Shown: positions 38,621 to 50,201 of the stretch, piece by piece
How the letters are laid out: the number at the start of each line of letters is the position of its first letter
How positions within the stretch are numbered: the first letter of the stretch is position 1
NCBI GenBank assembly: GCA_024336345.1
Contig: JANFOG010000002.1
Coordinates: 4,092,001 to 4,156,000, forward strand
Source: Mariannaea sp. PMI_226
Taxonomy: Eukaryota > Ascomycota > Sordariomycetes > Hypocreales > Nectriaceae
Direction of reading: 5' to 3'
DNA length: 64,000 bases
Notes under the pieces: model-generated
What the model was told of the DNA's origin: nothing
Databases searched by the model: none
Seen by the model: only the letters and a program-made list of their open reading frames with translations
Translations under genes and position numbers: made by a program

Positions 38621-40930
38621 GGCTACACTGTGTATTCAATGATAGAATGCTAATTTTTTTTCCAACAATTATTTTTGGCTTTTGTGGAGAGAGGAGGTAT
38701 CTTCACGACAGGTAGCTGGTAGGATGACAAACAATGATGGCCTGTGTAGATAGATGATGGAGCACCGGGGAGTATGTACTAGTATTTATATGTACATGGC
38801 CCGACGGGAAGCGTTCTTCCTGGGTAACAGAAGCAGCAGCAGCAGCAAGCTCCTCCCAGCCAGGAGCCAACCCCTCCTCTATCTATTTGCCGAGTGCCTG
38901 GGGCGGAATTATGGACAAGGACAAATTGGTGAGGAAGAGGAGAGGGGCAGTAAGAGGCAGCAGCATGAGAGGGGTTGCAGCATTTTTTTTTCCCCGCTTC
39001 AACCTGGAAATGGTTCAGCCGGCCGTCCGGACGGGACCCCGGGGGGGAGGGCCCAACTGATAGTGAGGGATGATTTAGATGAGGAAGCTGATGGGATGGG
39101 TAAAGTGAAGAGGGGGTGTGAAGTATTTTGTTATTGCTGACATGGTGCAAAGTTCTACTCAGCCTCGTTAGTTGCGTCTATCTCACTTGCAGGACCCAAG
39201 GTAGCTGCTGTTGGCAGGCAAGTAAGCATCATGACTGATTGAGGTATTGATTGACCTGATATGATTTGATGACTTACGGTATGAATGCAATATGGGTCGA
39301 AGGGGGAGTGGGGGCTGAACTTGGTATGAGATACCTCGCGTTATGTACTGAGATAGGTAGTTCTAAAACGGGGTGAAATCATCGAAATAGGGCATGTAGT
39401 AAAGAGCCAATGTATGATTCTGCAAGGTACTAACTAGTATGTAAGAGGCGTACATATAGACCTGTGCGTTTGGATACCAATATACATACACTACCTATTC
39501 ATTGATTGAACATAATGACACGACGTCTCCGTACTCTGTCAAGTTGATTGTCGGCATGACTCAATTTGGCTTGACCTGGAGATGCATTGCGATGATGCCT
39601 ATTTTAGAACTCGATAAACACGAGTTTGGACGGATGAAGAATGGAAGCAAGCTCTAGATTATATTTAACACCGATGCAGAAACAAACGCTTCACTGGAGA
39701 ACGATTTGATTATAGAGGTAACGTAAGTATGTAAGTGCTGTAGGTTAGGTACCTAGGTTATGTGCCAAATGTGCCTAGGTTGGGTGCCTCGGCAAAATAG
39801 ACTAGACAGCTCCTACTATGGTACCTGCCCCCCATGGTCGCCTTCTGCAGAGTAGGTAGGTAGCCAAGTAGCCAACATACCACCAACCCGCTTTTTGTCT
39901 CTCTTGTTCCTAAATATATAAACCACCTTAACGGCATCTGGACTGTGTGCCTTGCATTAGGTACCTAGTGAATCGGGGTTTCTTGAGGTACAGTACGTGG
40001 TGCCGTTTCTGTCCAAGGGATGGCAAGGTAGCTAGCTACCTACTATTAGACTGGTGCAATACGTACAGTAGTAATAAGGAATTGTTACAAGCCAATCTTG
40101 ATCTACCGGGAATAATTTGCGGCACACCAGAGCGGCACTTTCCTCTCATTAAAATTGGATAAATAAAATGGCCTGGAAGGCGCCGAGATGATCGCCCCCA
40201 CCAATGGGAGTGTCTTCTCCCCTTTGGGAGGAAAGAGCAGTGGCTTGGCGGCAGATTGGCAGTGGCAGGTTGGTAGGAGCACAGTTACTGTACTCTGTAA
40301 GGTACCTATCAGTCAATATTACGAGTAATAAAACACCCGACAAGGTTGGAGCTCGACTATTACACAGTAAGGCCACCTGAGTTAAGGTAAGCTAAAGGTA
40401 ATAATAAGATAAGCTACAAGTAGGTACCTTAATTACGGCACTTTGGCATAAATGAAGTACGTACCTACTCAATCAACACTTCTCGACAGGGGAGGACAGG
40501 AAAAAAAGGTCGAGCTTTTCTTTTTCTTCTCTCGCTTCCTTCACAAGCCATCATCGATCTGTAACGCGCCTCGTACCCCTTTTAATCATTTGCGCACTTA
40601 TTCTGTTTCTTTTTATCCCCTTCTTTTATACACAATACTTCCCAAAGCACAAAAGTACACTGCCCCTGCTACCATCCTGAACTTTGATCGTCGCACCAGC
40701 AAGACGTCACTTGGGTCCCCCGCAACTACCGACTGGATCCCGTTTAAGCCGTTGACGATCCCCCCCTCCCCAACTATCATCGTCAACGTCATCTTCATCA
40801 CCAGCTTGGATAATTTGGACCTTCAACTCTGGTATCTATAGATACTGCTCGATCGCTTTAGCGTGCCTTTCTTAATAGGTTACGCCGCTTTGCGTTCCAT
40901 CCATTCAACTCCGATACCGACCAACAAACT
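38621..40930. other. Intergenic, 2.3 kb, palindrome-rich
   Basis: Divergent promoters of the barrel protein and ISC1. It holds a CAG microsatellite (38830-38850), TAGGTACCTA-type palindromes at 39746, 39958, 40301 and 40421, and a C/T-rich leader (40500-40900). Short open frames only; no gene supported. Confidence 0.6.
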
Positions 40931-42626
40931 ATGGCAGCCGAAACGAATCTTGGCAAACGCCATCCATCTACCACCACAAACACCGTCATTCCTGATGATG
41001 AAGCGAGTTTGCCCACTGAGCTCAACTTGTTTACCCTGAACTGCTGGGGCCTTCTTCACATCTCTGCCCTTCGCACCCATCGACTCGACGAGATTGGCCG
41101 CCAGCTCGCTCTCCTCATACCAGCCCCTGACATTGTCGCTCTCCAAGAGTGCTGGACTCAGGATGACTACACAGCAATCCGTCGCCATACCCGGCAGATC
41201 CTCCCCTATGGGAAATTCTATCACAGTGGTGCTTTCGGAGGTGGTCTCGCCATATTGAGCCGCTGGCCCATTGAAGAAAGCACAATGTTTAAATATCCTC
41301 TCAACGGCCGTCCCACCGCTTTCTGGAGAGGCGACTGGTACGTTGGCAAGGGTGTCGCATGCGCCAAGATTCGATTTGGCGCGAGGAGGAAAGATATCAT
41401 TGAGGTTTTCAACACTCACGTAAGTTCAGCCATATGGACACTCGAGTGTGTCCCGTGCTATACCCACAGACTGCGAGCATTGTTTCTGACCCTGCATCTA
41501 GACTCACGCTCCATATGAGAAAGAGCCCAACGACTCATACCTCTGCCATCGCACTGCTCAGGCGTGGGAGATATCTAAGCTCCTCCGAGGTGCCGCTGAG
41601 CGTGGTCACCTCGTTGTCGCCATGGGCGACTTTAATATGCTTCCTCTCTCCCTTGCCCATCGCCTCATCACTGCCCACGCTCCCGTTCGTGATGTTTGGC
41701 GCGTACTTCATCCGGACAGCTCACTTGGTCCTGCTGACCATCCAGCTGAAATGGCGCGCCGCATGCCTGTCCCTGCGGCCGAATTTAACCTCTTGGAGAA
41801 CGGTGCGACTAGTGATTCCGTATACAACACGTGGCGATGGACCAAGAACCAGCAGAACCTCCTCAAGTCTGGCAAGCATATCGAAGTTGAGCCGGACACA
41901 GTCGATCCTCGCGGCAAGCGTCTCGACTACATTTTTGCATCCACTGGTATTGACCCTGAGGCTCCACCTATGACACCCGGCTGGGTCATCGATACGGCCG
42001 TTGTTGCGATGCATGAGCGACATCCTGACCTTCACGTTTCTCTCTCCGACCACTTTGCCGTCCGCGCGACACTGACCAGACACACCCCCACCCCATTGAC
42101 TCCTCCAGCCCATCCTCGAGCCGAAACTCCTTCGGCCGCTTTGAAATCAGGTGCCTTCTTGGCCAACGACAGCCCGGCTGCCAGTATTCGTTCTATCCCT
42201 AGAGCGGCGCCTGCCGACCCGGATATGCAGCTATATCACAGACAAGAAGACGAAGCTCTTCCAATCTCCGTCTACGATGAAATTCTCACCATGATTCATC
42301 AGTATCACGCCCGCGAGACCAGTCAGCGCTACTGGCGGGGTGTTCATTTTTTCGTTGCCCTGTTCATCACCATTGGCTGCTTGGTCGCTGTTTGGTTCAG
42401 CCCGGCCAACTTCGTTGCCTTCATCCTCATGCTTGTCAGCAGCCTAGGGCTAGCTGCCGGCGTTGTGGATGGCCTTCTCTCACTGCTTTTCTTCTCATGG
42501 GAGATTCGTGGCCTCAAGGAATTCGAGTGGGAGATTCGCAATGCCAAGGCTGTGGCGTCGGGTGACTTGGTGGCCTTGACTGAGAGCGAGGTTGTCTTTA
42601 GTAGTCATCGAAGTTCTAAAAACTAA
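40931..42626 (+). CDS. ISC1: Inositol phosphosphingolipid phospholipase C (neutral sphingomyelinase-like, Isc1)
   Basis: Hydrolyses inositol phosphosphingolipids to ceramides at internal membranes. Two exons: 40931-41419 and 41502-42626 (82-bp intron ending TAG inside the NTHTHAPY region); 537 residues. The endonuclease/exonuclease/phosphatase fold is clear: N-terminal NCWGL, the metal-binding Glu in LQECW (about residue 73), NTH-THAPY, GDFN (about 205-208) and the catalytic SDHF (about 346). Two C-terminal membrane segments (about 445-462 and 466-486) match Isc1, which is anchored this way. An earlier CAG inside the intron would shift the frame, so the TAG acceptor was chosen. Confidence 0.92.
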
Positions 42627-42640
42627 TGATTTAAATCTTG

Positions 42641-42701
42641 TGTGAGTGAGTGAGTGAAAGGGGGAGAGAGAGAGAGAGGTCGTGTGCGTGCGTGTGTGTA
42701 T
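42641..42701. repeat. GTGA / GA / GT compound microsatellite
   Basis: Successive (GTGA)n, (GA)n and (GT)n tracts begin about 15 bp after the ISC1 stop codon, in the likely 3' UTR. Such tracts are length-variable; no further function is seen. The remaining spacer up to 42917 is AT-rich. Confidence 0.85.
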
Positions 42702-42917
42702 GACGAATCATGAATGACCTTCATGAGTCCTGGGAATGAGTTGATATGCAAATTCGAAATAATGATTATAGAAACAGGAATAATGTTAATTTATAATAAT
42801 AGTAATACTTAGTTATCATGCTTGTATTGATACAACTACCACTACTCTTGTATGTGATCTTATCGCACAGCGAGACCTATCCCTGTCCTGCTTGACAAGG
42901 TGACGGTTTTAACCGAC

Positions 42918-45660
42918 TCATACCTTAACCACCGTTCGTTCCTCAATTCCAGGGATGCTGTAACCACCTGGTCTCATTCTGCGCCATTCATACCCCAGAA
43001 AAGCCGCCTTCTTTCTGATATCCATGACATTACTCTTCAGCTCCTGATCTCGTAAGAGAATATCTCTGGGTCGCTTGCGTTCCTTCTGTCCATAGAGCCT
43101 CACAAAATGTTTGAGCATTTCCTTCTCTTCTAATCTCAACCACAAGGTCTCGATCTGGTGGTCGACCTTTCTCAATCCTGTAGAATCGAATGGTAACTCG
43201 ATGAGCTGGATGGCTTGGTCCTGCACGTGTGGCGAGAAGTCACGTAACACTTCCCTCACATCATCTGGAGTCAGGACAGCATCTGTAGGCGACGAGTCGG
43301 ACCAGTCCTCGAGGGTCTCCGACTCATCGAAATAGCGCGTATCATCAGCGCTATAGATGTGTGGGACAAATGGAGGCGTCAAACTCTGCAGTCGATCCCA
43401 GGGCACGTTCTTGAACCACCGATGAGCTTTGATATCTTCTGCATCATCAGGAAACACATGCCGACGAATCGTCTCCGTCGATCTTGCACCGTTAGGCAGG
43501 TTTCGGTCTTTTAAGTGATATCTTCTTGAGCAGAGCCGATGTTCTTTGTCCTGAATAAGTCGGCATATCAAGTCCTTGCACTTATCGCTGACCAGTGGTC
43601 TTTGCGGAAAATAGAACTGCTTTCTGTAGTCCTTTGAGATTGTAAGTCAATGACACATTCACGTCTGCGAGATAAACCGAGTTCACACTCACTACAATGT
43701 TCTGTTTTGTCTGTTTTCGCCCTTCCTCTGATAGAAACGGCGTATGTCCATAGAGACACTCGTACAAGATGATACCGATGCTCTACTAATCGCATCTCCC
43801 GTCGTACTTTTGGCCTAGAACGACCTCGGGTGCCATGTATTGACTGGTTCCGACGACTGAGTTGGCAGCAGTGCGGTTGCTATCTCGATTTCTCCAGCAG
43901 ACCAGCTTTTCAAGATCATCGGCGGCAGCGGACGGGGATTTACCATGCCGCTCTATACTCTGAACGAGGGATTTATACTAATCAAACTGGGTCAGAATAC
44001 TATGCTTGCTTTTCTGATCGGTCTCGTCTCCGTTGACATTGATCCCGAGCTTCCGGACAAGCGAATACCGGTGACAATTGTAGTAAGAGGCGTCATGGGA
44101 CCAGTGGCCATCGAAGGCGAGGCCAAAATCTGATATCTTGAGATGGCCAGATGCGGATATTAGAAAATTGTCTGGCTTGATGTCCCTGTGGATAAACTGG
44201 AGTCGGTGGGCTTCTTCAACGGCAAGAATCATCTCAGCTATGTAGAAGCGTGCAACTGACTCATGAAGGATGTTTTCGCGAATCAAAAGGCCAAGAAAAT
44301 CTCCCCCAGGCATGTATTCCATCACAAGATAGAGGTTGTCGGTGTCTTGAAAGCTGGAAATTAATGGAACTACCCTGGAGCAATCACATCAAATCAGCGT
44401 GACATCAGCCTGTGCGAATGATCAACTCTGCTCTACTAACCAATTTGACCCTTCAGAAGCAACAAGGAAGTCTCTTTCTGCCCTTAAGTGACCCTCTTGG
44501 CAGCTTCGCAGCATTTCCGATTTTCGAATCACCTTCATCGCATACACTTGTCCGGTGAAAGTGTGGCCAGCCACGGGCTTCTCTCGAACAAGACGTACGA
44601 CACCAAAGCTGCCCTTTCCTAATAGTTGGAGCAGCTCGTAGTTTTCAAGAGGTGAGCTGACAGATCCTGTTCTACCTAATTCTAGGTGTTGCGAATTCAT
44701 CGCTCGCAGCTCTCTCAAGTGCCACGTTTCCTGGTTCCTGAAAGATTCACGAATAGCCTCCTTCTGTTCGAGAGTAAGATGAGGGCTGTAATATAGTTGT
44801 GTCTCAAGGTACTGGCGACGGGCGCCACGGGAGTTGGGTTTGTGAAGGAGGTCGTTGAATTTCGTCTCGAAGTAAATTTTGGCAGCTGCAGCGCGTTCTA
44901 CGGTTGCTACGGTGGGTTTTACCATGGAGACGCACGACTCATCAATGGTGCCAAGAACACCGCCTTCCGGGCTTGATCTAGTCCATGGATTTCTCCTGCT
45001 GTGTCGTCTGTTGGAAGCTTCTTTAGTGAGAGGAGAAGCTCTGGAGTCTAATGAGGTCTTCGTTGTCGACTCATCTGCAACCGTCGATAAAAGGGCGCTC
45101 CCACCAGAAGAGGACGCCGTCTCTGAGTCATGGGCTGATGAGGAATAGGCGCTAAGGAATACCTGGGCAGAACTGGCCGTCCCTAGAGGCTGATTTCGAA
45201 GGACAACAGTCGTGTTGGAAGAGAGAGTAGGATGCCTCAGTTGTAGTTTCCTCAGGATTTCCTTCCGAGATAATGCGTTACTATTCTGCATTGGCGAACT
45301 CGCATGATCGTCTTCAACCTGAAGAGGAGACTTGCCCTTCCATAGCCCGGGTGATGGCCTCTCTGGTGCCCACATGACTTCTTCTGAGTTTTGTGAGCCA
45401 GGTGTCCGAGCGGCCGACGTACGTGGGCAGTCTGGCAGTCTCTTGCTGCTGTTGCTACTTCGTCCGATGGCCTTGATAGCTCCCCGGATATCAGACCACA
45501 CCTTGGAGCTGTTCCGACGAAAGCTGAGTATATGGTTGCTGGAAGATACTTTCAGGGGTCGAGGACATGGGAGAGACACTTGGGATTGGGAATCAAGCGA
45601 GTTCCGAGAAAATGCCTGAATCAACTGTTGGCTGCCCTTGGTCAAAAGGGACGGGCCCAT
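42918..45660 (-). CDS. PUK1: PUK1-type AGC/NDR-like protein kinase with in-frame UAG codons (candidate RNA-editing substrate)
   Basis: Three exons: 44441-45660, 43693-44374 and 42918-43631, joined by a 66-bp and a 61-bp intron; 871 codons. About 300 disordered Ser-rich residues precede an NDR-like helical segment, then the kinase domain: GKGSFG (about 347), YAMKVIRK, HRDIKPDN (about 469), DFG (about 488), GTSQYMAPE, and LYECLYGHTPF in subdomain IX, with a C-terminal extension. The frame is intact except for three TAG codons: residue 539 (43980-43978) and a tandem pair at 603-604 (43788-43783). The pair replaces the Trp-Trp of the universal DWWS motif. Fusarium graminearum PUK1 (perithecium unique kinase) carries a tandem UAGUAG in its kinase domain that A-to-I editing turns into UGGUGG during sexual development. 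Without editing the protein would lack subdomains VIII-XI. RIP-mutated pseudogene is the alternative. Confidence 0.85.
43777..43796 (-). promoter_or_regulatory. RNA hairpin presenting the tandem UAG in its loop
   Basis: In the mRNA sense, GAUGC (43796-43792) pairs perfectly with GCAUC (43781-43777), leaving a 10-nt loop, GAUUAGUAGA, that contains both UAG codons. Fungal A-to-I editing sites are reported to prefer hairpin loops and a U just 5' of the edited A; both conditions hold for both adenosines. The pairing is read directly; its use is inference. Confidence 0.6.
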
Positions 45661-46697
45661 CTTGTTCCAGGTTAAGAGGCCAACATGTGGATAGCAAGTT
45701 TAGATTAGACGTCTAATGATGTAAAAAACGAAAGTATCAATGATGACCGCGGAGAATTGGCGCAGGCCTCGATGATAGAGAGAGCGCAGCGCGAGTGACC
45801 TTATAAGTTGATAAGTTGGGTATTCAATGAATGGTAGTGATTAGAATGTCAATGGGAGGGGTTTGAGAAATGGGACAGAAGTTTCTTGAGGCAGGGAGAT
45901 TGTCCTGATGCCAGAGTTCAGAGACTTTCTCGGCAAGTATGTGGTAACTGCCTCGACAGAGGCTGCCTTGCTTGGGAAATGCTTCTTTGGATCTGGCTGG
46001 AAAGATGGAGTAGCTCAGGATATACGGAAGAACCTTCCGTACCTTGTTAATTGCTTAGGTATGCACACTGAGGCAAGGTGTGCCTATCTAGGCAGGTAAG
46101 TATGTAGAGTAGGATGCTTCATGGCATATGGCACCTGGAAAGCATGGAACAGAGAGTGTCCTGAATTAGGTACCTACCTACCTACATTCACTTCACAATA
46201 GGAACGTGGGCATCATGGGTGAAAAACGAGGAACAACACAGTATATCAGATAGCCAGAAGCGGCCTATATTGGCAAATCCGTATTACCTAAAGCCAACCC
46301 GAAATAACCATTCGTGACAACTGCCACCAAACAACAAAGAACCGTTTTATCGTACGCCATTCGTGCCGTGCTGGTGCAAGGCCATGCAATGCAAGCCCTC
46401 GCCTCGTCATCCCTGATCAACCCAGCCGCCCCATAGCCTTCTTTTTGATGCACGTCGGCTGTTTTCGGGCAGAAGATGCAGGTCTAAGGTTCCTGTAATC
46501 ATTGCAGGTAACGTATCAAGTGGGCATATGAAAGGACCATTGACTACCAGGGATAATCCGACCGAAAAATTAATATCACCCGTCCAGCAGCCGGTCCATG
46601 TATTCATCATGGGTAGCGGTCGTAGAAGGGTATAAGTACACGTCGCCTACTTTGGGTAGGCGCACAATCAAGAAAGGTTAGGCGATACGCCCGACAT
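45661..46697. other. Intergenic: PUK1 promoter and FPR4 3' flank
   Basis: About 1 kb. A TAGGTACCTACC palindrome-like repeat is at 46167-46183. Short open frames lack coding character. Nothing else seen. Confidence 0.55.
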
Positions 46698-48410
46698 TTA
46701 CTTGATCTCAAGCACCTTGACGTCGAAGATCAACTGGCTGTTGGCGGGGATACCGGGCATGCCACGCGAGCCATAGGCCAGGTGCGCGGGGATGGTCAAG
46801 CGGCGCTCACCACCAATGGCCATGCCGACGACACCAATGTCCCAACCCTTGATGACCTGGCCCTTGCCGACCTTGAAGGAGAAAGGCTTACCCTTCTTGT
46901 TGGCTGGCGAGAGAGTTAGTTTAAGTAGGCGTCTTTCGTATGGGCAATATTGTCACTCACCATCAAACACCTGGCCGTTCTGAAGCTTGCCAATGTATCG
47001 GACACCAACATTGTCGCCATTCTTGACGGTGCGACCCTTGCCAGCAGTTCGGTCATCAATGGTAACACCCTGGACGACCTTGACGCCGGTGGCGGCCTTG
47101 GCCTGCTTGGCCTTCTCAGTGGAGCCGGTAGGGCCCTGCTCAAGGTTCTTGGCAAACTGCACCTTCTTCTTACTATCCTCGGTAGCAACAGCCTCGCCCT
47201 TGTTGTTCTTGAGCTTCTTCTGCTGCTTCTTGGACTCCTTGGCATCATCCTTGGAGATGAGCTCGTCAAGTCCCTCAGCAGCCTCCTCAGCGGCGCGCTT
47301 GTTCTTGCCCTTCTTCACAGGGACCAACTTGGGAGCCTCCTCCTCATCAGACTCGATCTCAGCGACGCGGGGGTTCTCAAGACCGTCAAGTTCGTCGCTC
47401 TCCTCATCGCTCTCATCTTCGCCCATAGCGTACTCGAGCTCATCAGGGGAGAGGTCATAATCGTCCTCATCATCCTCATCATCCTCCTCGTCATCGTCCA
47501 TGATGTAGTTACCAGTCAGGTAAACAGTATGGGTACCGGTGACAACGAAGAACACCTTCTCACCGTGGTTGACAGTGATGTCAAGGGGCTGCTGGTAGTT
47601 CTAAGAATAGGTTAGCAAACAGAAAGCGGCGACGTGTCACTGTCGGGGGGTGGTCGAGCATACTCTCTCAGTGTCCAGAGTGCAGATGACAAAGTTCTCG
47701 AGATCAGCGCCCTCCTCAGAATCATCATCAGAATCCTCCTCCTCCTCGTCGGACTCCTCCTCGGTAGCCTTGCCCTTGCCCTTAGCCTTGCCATTGGGCT
47801 TAGCGTCCTCCATATCCTCGTCATCATCAGACTCATCCTGAGTAGCGTCCATGAGCTTCTTGATGGCAGCAGCCTGCTTCTGCTTCTTAGACTTGGCAGG
47901 GTCGCTGGGACCGCCATTGGCCTCCTCATCGGACTCCTCGTCGGACTCGGAGGCGGCCAGGAGAGCCTTCATGTACTCATCATCAATCTCATCATCCTCG
48001 TCATCGTCGAGGCCGGGGAAGGCGCGCTTGACTAGTCGGAGGGTAGAACGAGGGACAGAGGGGACGTTGCCTTCAGCATCGGCCTCGGGCTCCTCGGTGG
48101 GATCGACAGCAGCCATAGTAATGCGGAACTGCGGGTTTCAAAAGTTAGTCGACTGAAGCGTTTGGCGGATGCGTCCATGGTGGCGCGCAACGAGTAATGC
48201 AGGCAAAAACATGGATGGAACGGGATGTAGGAACATCCTGAGGCATCGCAAAGCATCTGAAATGGCATCATATTGCTAGCAAAGCCAGAAGAGATGGGAG
48301 GATGAGAGGCGGAAAAATCTTACAGAGGCAGGGAACTCCATGGCGGCAGGAATGAGGATCTCGCCAGGCGGGACCTCGAGGCCGTAAACAGGACCAGGAA
48401 CAGCAGACAT
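46698..48410 (-). CDS. FPR4: Nucleolar FKBP-type peptidyl-prolyl isomerase (Fpr3/Fpr4 type)
   Basis: Four exons: 48324-48410, 47664-48128, 46961-47600 and 46698-46903; 465 residues. The first intron is long for this window (195 bp). The N-terminus (start YGLEVPPGE) is the nucleoplasmin-like domain of Fpr3/Fpr4. Two long Asp/Glu/Ser tracts and Lys-rich patches follow, then the FKBP domain in the last 110 residues ([52 protein letters not shown]), with the catalytic aromatic residues retained. This class is a histone chaperone and proline isomerase acting on histone H3 tails and rDNA chromatin. Because exon 1 lies upstream of a plausible internal ATG (48116), the longer start restores the nucleoplasmin fold and is preferred. 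Confidence 0.9.
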
Positions 48411-49318
48411 TATGATGAATTGCAGGATTTTGAGCTAATAAAAGGGTTTGATGAAAAGGAGAGAGAAGATGGAGAGGGGTGAGAGCGGAAGTAAGGAATG
48501 GTGATGGGTTGCGGTGGGAGTTTGGAGAGAAGTTCACGACGGGAAGGAAGAAAACCAAGAGACTCTGCAGAAGCCTTCAAGAGAGCTTCGAAATTTTTTT
48601 CTGGGTCTGATAGCCTGAAAAGATGCGACCCCACTAAAAGGAACGTACCTGGCCATTGAGCGGCAGCGATAAGATCCTTATCGTGATGGATTAGTTGCTG
48701 TCTCAGCAACCACGCCACGCAAACTCAGGTACCTACCTAAGGTACCTTACCTTACCAACTGCGGTACCTGTCTCCATACGGTACGTAATTGAAGGTAACA
48801 AATGGGGAGAACCTTTGATGAGAAGAGCCAAGTGAGAGAAAGTTGGAGCGAGTCAAGTCCGCGCCGATTTTCATGTTCCTCCGGCAGGAAGTGGATTCTT
48901 TGGAGGGATCCAGCAAAACTTCCACAGGCTAATTATCCTTTGTTCGCTTTGTTCAACAAAGTATAGTCCAATGGCAGAACAGATGCAGGAAGTATGAGAT
49001 GTGTCTTTGTTTTTATAGGCAAAGGAAGTTCAAATTGGACAAAGATGTGACTGATCTCTCACCACCTGTGTATGTCCTGTACAGATAACGAAGTATTTAT
49101 TCTCTCATTCCCTTCTCTCATTCCCCTCCCACTCCCATATAACTCCTTCTTTATGCAGTACCTAATGTACCTAGGTAAGATACTTGTAACATAGTTAAGG
49201 AGGTAATATGTTAGCACACCCAAGACACAACTTATCCCAAGTTCAGCAAGGCTGCTTGCTTGAGGCTGCTTGCTTGCTTGCTCATTCATGCCAAGGTTAT
49301 TTCTTTGCTCTTTTTATT
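48411..49318. other. Intergenic: FPR4 promoter and 3' flank of the DJ-1 gene
   Basis: Contains GGTACCT-type palindromes (48728-48755 and 49168) and AT-rich flanks. Short open frames here (one 76 codons long at 49059-49289 on the minus strand) are not supported. Confidence 0.55.
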
Positions 49319-50201
49319 TCAAGCCGTCTTTCCATCCTTCGGCGACTTAGGACCACCTGCAAACCATGCCTTCAACAAAGTCCACACAAAGCCCAACACA
49401 AATCGACTCTGGCTCTCGCCGTAAATCTGGCTGCGATCCCCGACGTCAGTCAGCATGGCTCCCATCTCGGCAATGGATGTGGTCCATCGCCCGCAAGCCT
49501 TTGCATAAGCTGCCATGAGGTCGTTGCCGTTGGTCACGCCGCCTGGAATAAAATCATGTCGTTGTTAGCCAGTGTCGAATATGCAGGTAATTGCAGGGCA
49601 ATCTTTTTTACTGCTGATTGTAAAGGATTGCACATAGCCTCCCCAACCCAAGAGAAAACTCACCACTAGACCATATGTTTCCGTCTTGCACCCATCGATA
49701 CTTTGTCCCTGCCAGCTTTACCTGCGGATACTTTTTCATAATGTCGTCCTGTAGCCCTCGTGGTCCGCTGGCATGTTTGCCGTCCAAGATGCCCGCTGCA
49801 GCACACAGGTAAATCCCCGTACACACGCTCAAGATGTCCACGCCTGGTGTGTTGCACTGCTCTCGAAGCCACTTGAGTTCGCCTTGCTCGAATGTTGATC
49901 TCGGATCCGGTCCGGGCACGACTATGATGTCGAGCTCCCCGGGAGCCACTCTAGGATCTTCATAGGAGCACGTCGCCTTGATTGTCCCGTTGGACGTGAT
50001 GGGAATATCAGACCCTTGTCGGGGGGAGGATATATATGAGATGGTGACGTTTGGTGCCGCAGCGGCGACGTGAGAGGGCAGCATTTCCAACTGGCTTAAA
50101 TATTCCTTGGACATGCAGCCCAGCACGTCGACGGTTGCCACATCGAGGAACTGTGCGCCCGTGGGAAGAAAAACGCCAATGTGGATGTGTGTCGCACTCA
50201 T
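49319..50201 (-). CDS. DJ-1/PfpI (class I glutamine amidotransferase-like) family protein
   Basis: Two exons: 49664-50201 and 49319-49542 (121-bp intron, GTGAGT...CAG); 253 residues. The flavodoxin-like fold has the nucleophile-elbow cysteine in LSVCTGIYLC (about residue 127), preceded by a PGPDPR loop and followed by a strand-turn GTKYRWV segment and the SSGGVTNGNDL region where relatives keep SSGG. Family members are isonitrile hydratases, glyoxalases or regulators; the subgroup with this elbow is usually called isonitrile hydratase-like, but substrate is unknown. The ATG at 50201 gives the usual short N-terminus (HIGVFL strand); an in-frame upstream extension has no ATG. Confidence 0.85.

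Noticed and set aside
40452..40841. 129-codon + strand frame before ISC1
   Set aside because: Pyrimidine-rich leader sequence; Pro/Phe/Ser composition follows base bias.
42918..45660. PUK1-like gene as a simple pseudogene
   Set aside because: Only three TAGs, no frameshift, catalytic motifs intact, and two of the TAGs match the known edited position. RIP origin remains possible but simple loss does not fit well.
49059..49289. 76-codon minus-strand frame with a hydrophobic stretch
   Set aside because: In the 3' flank of the DJ-1 gene; no domain or splice evidence.
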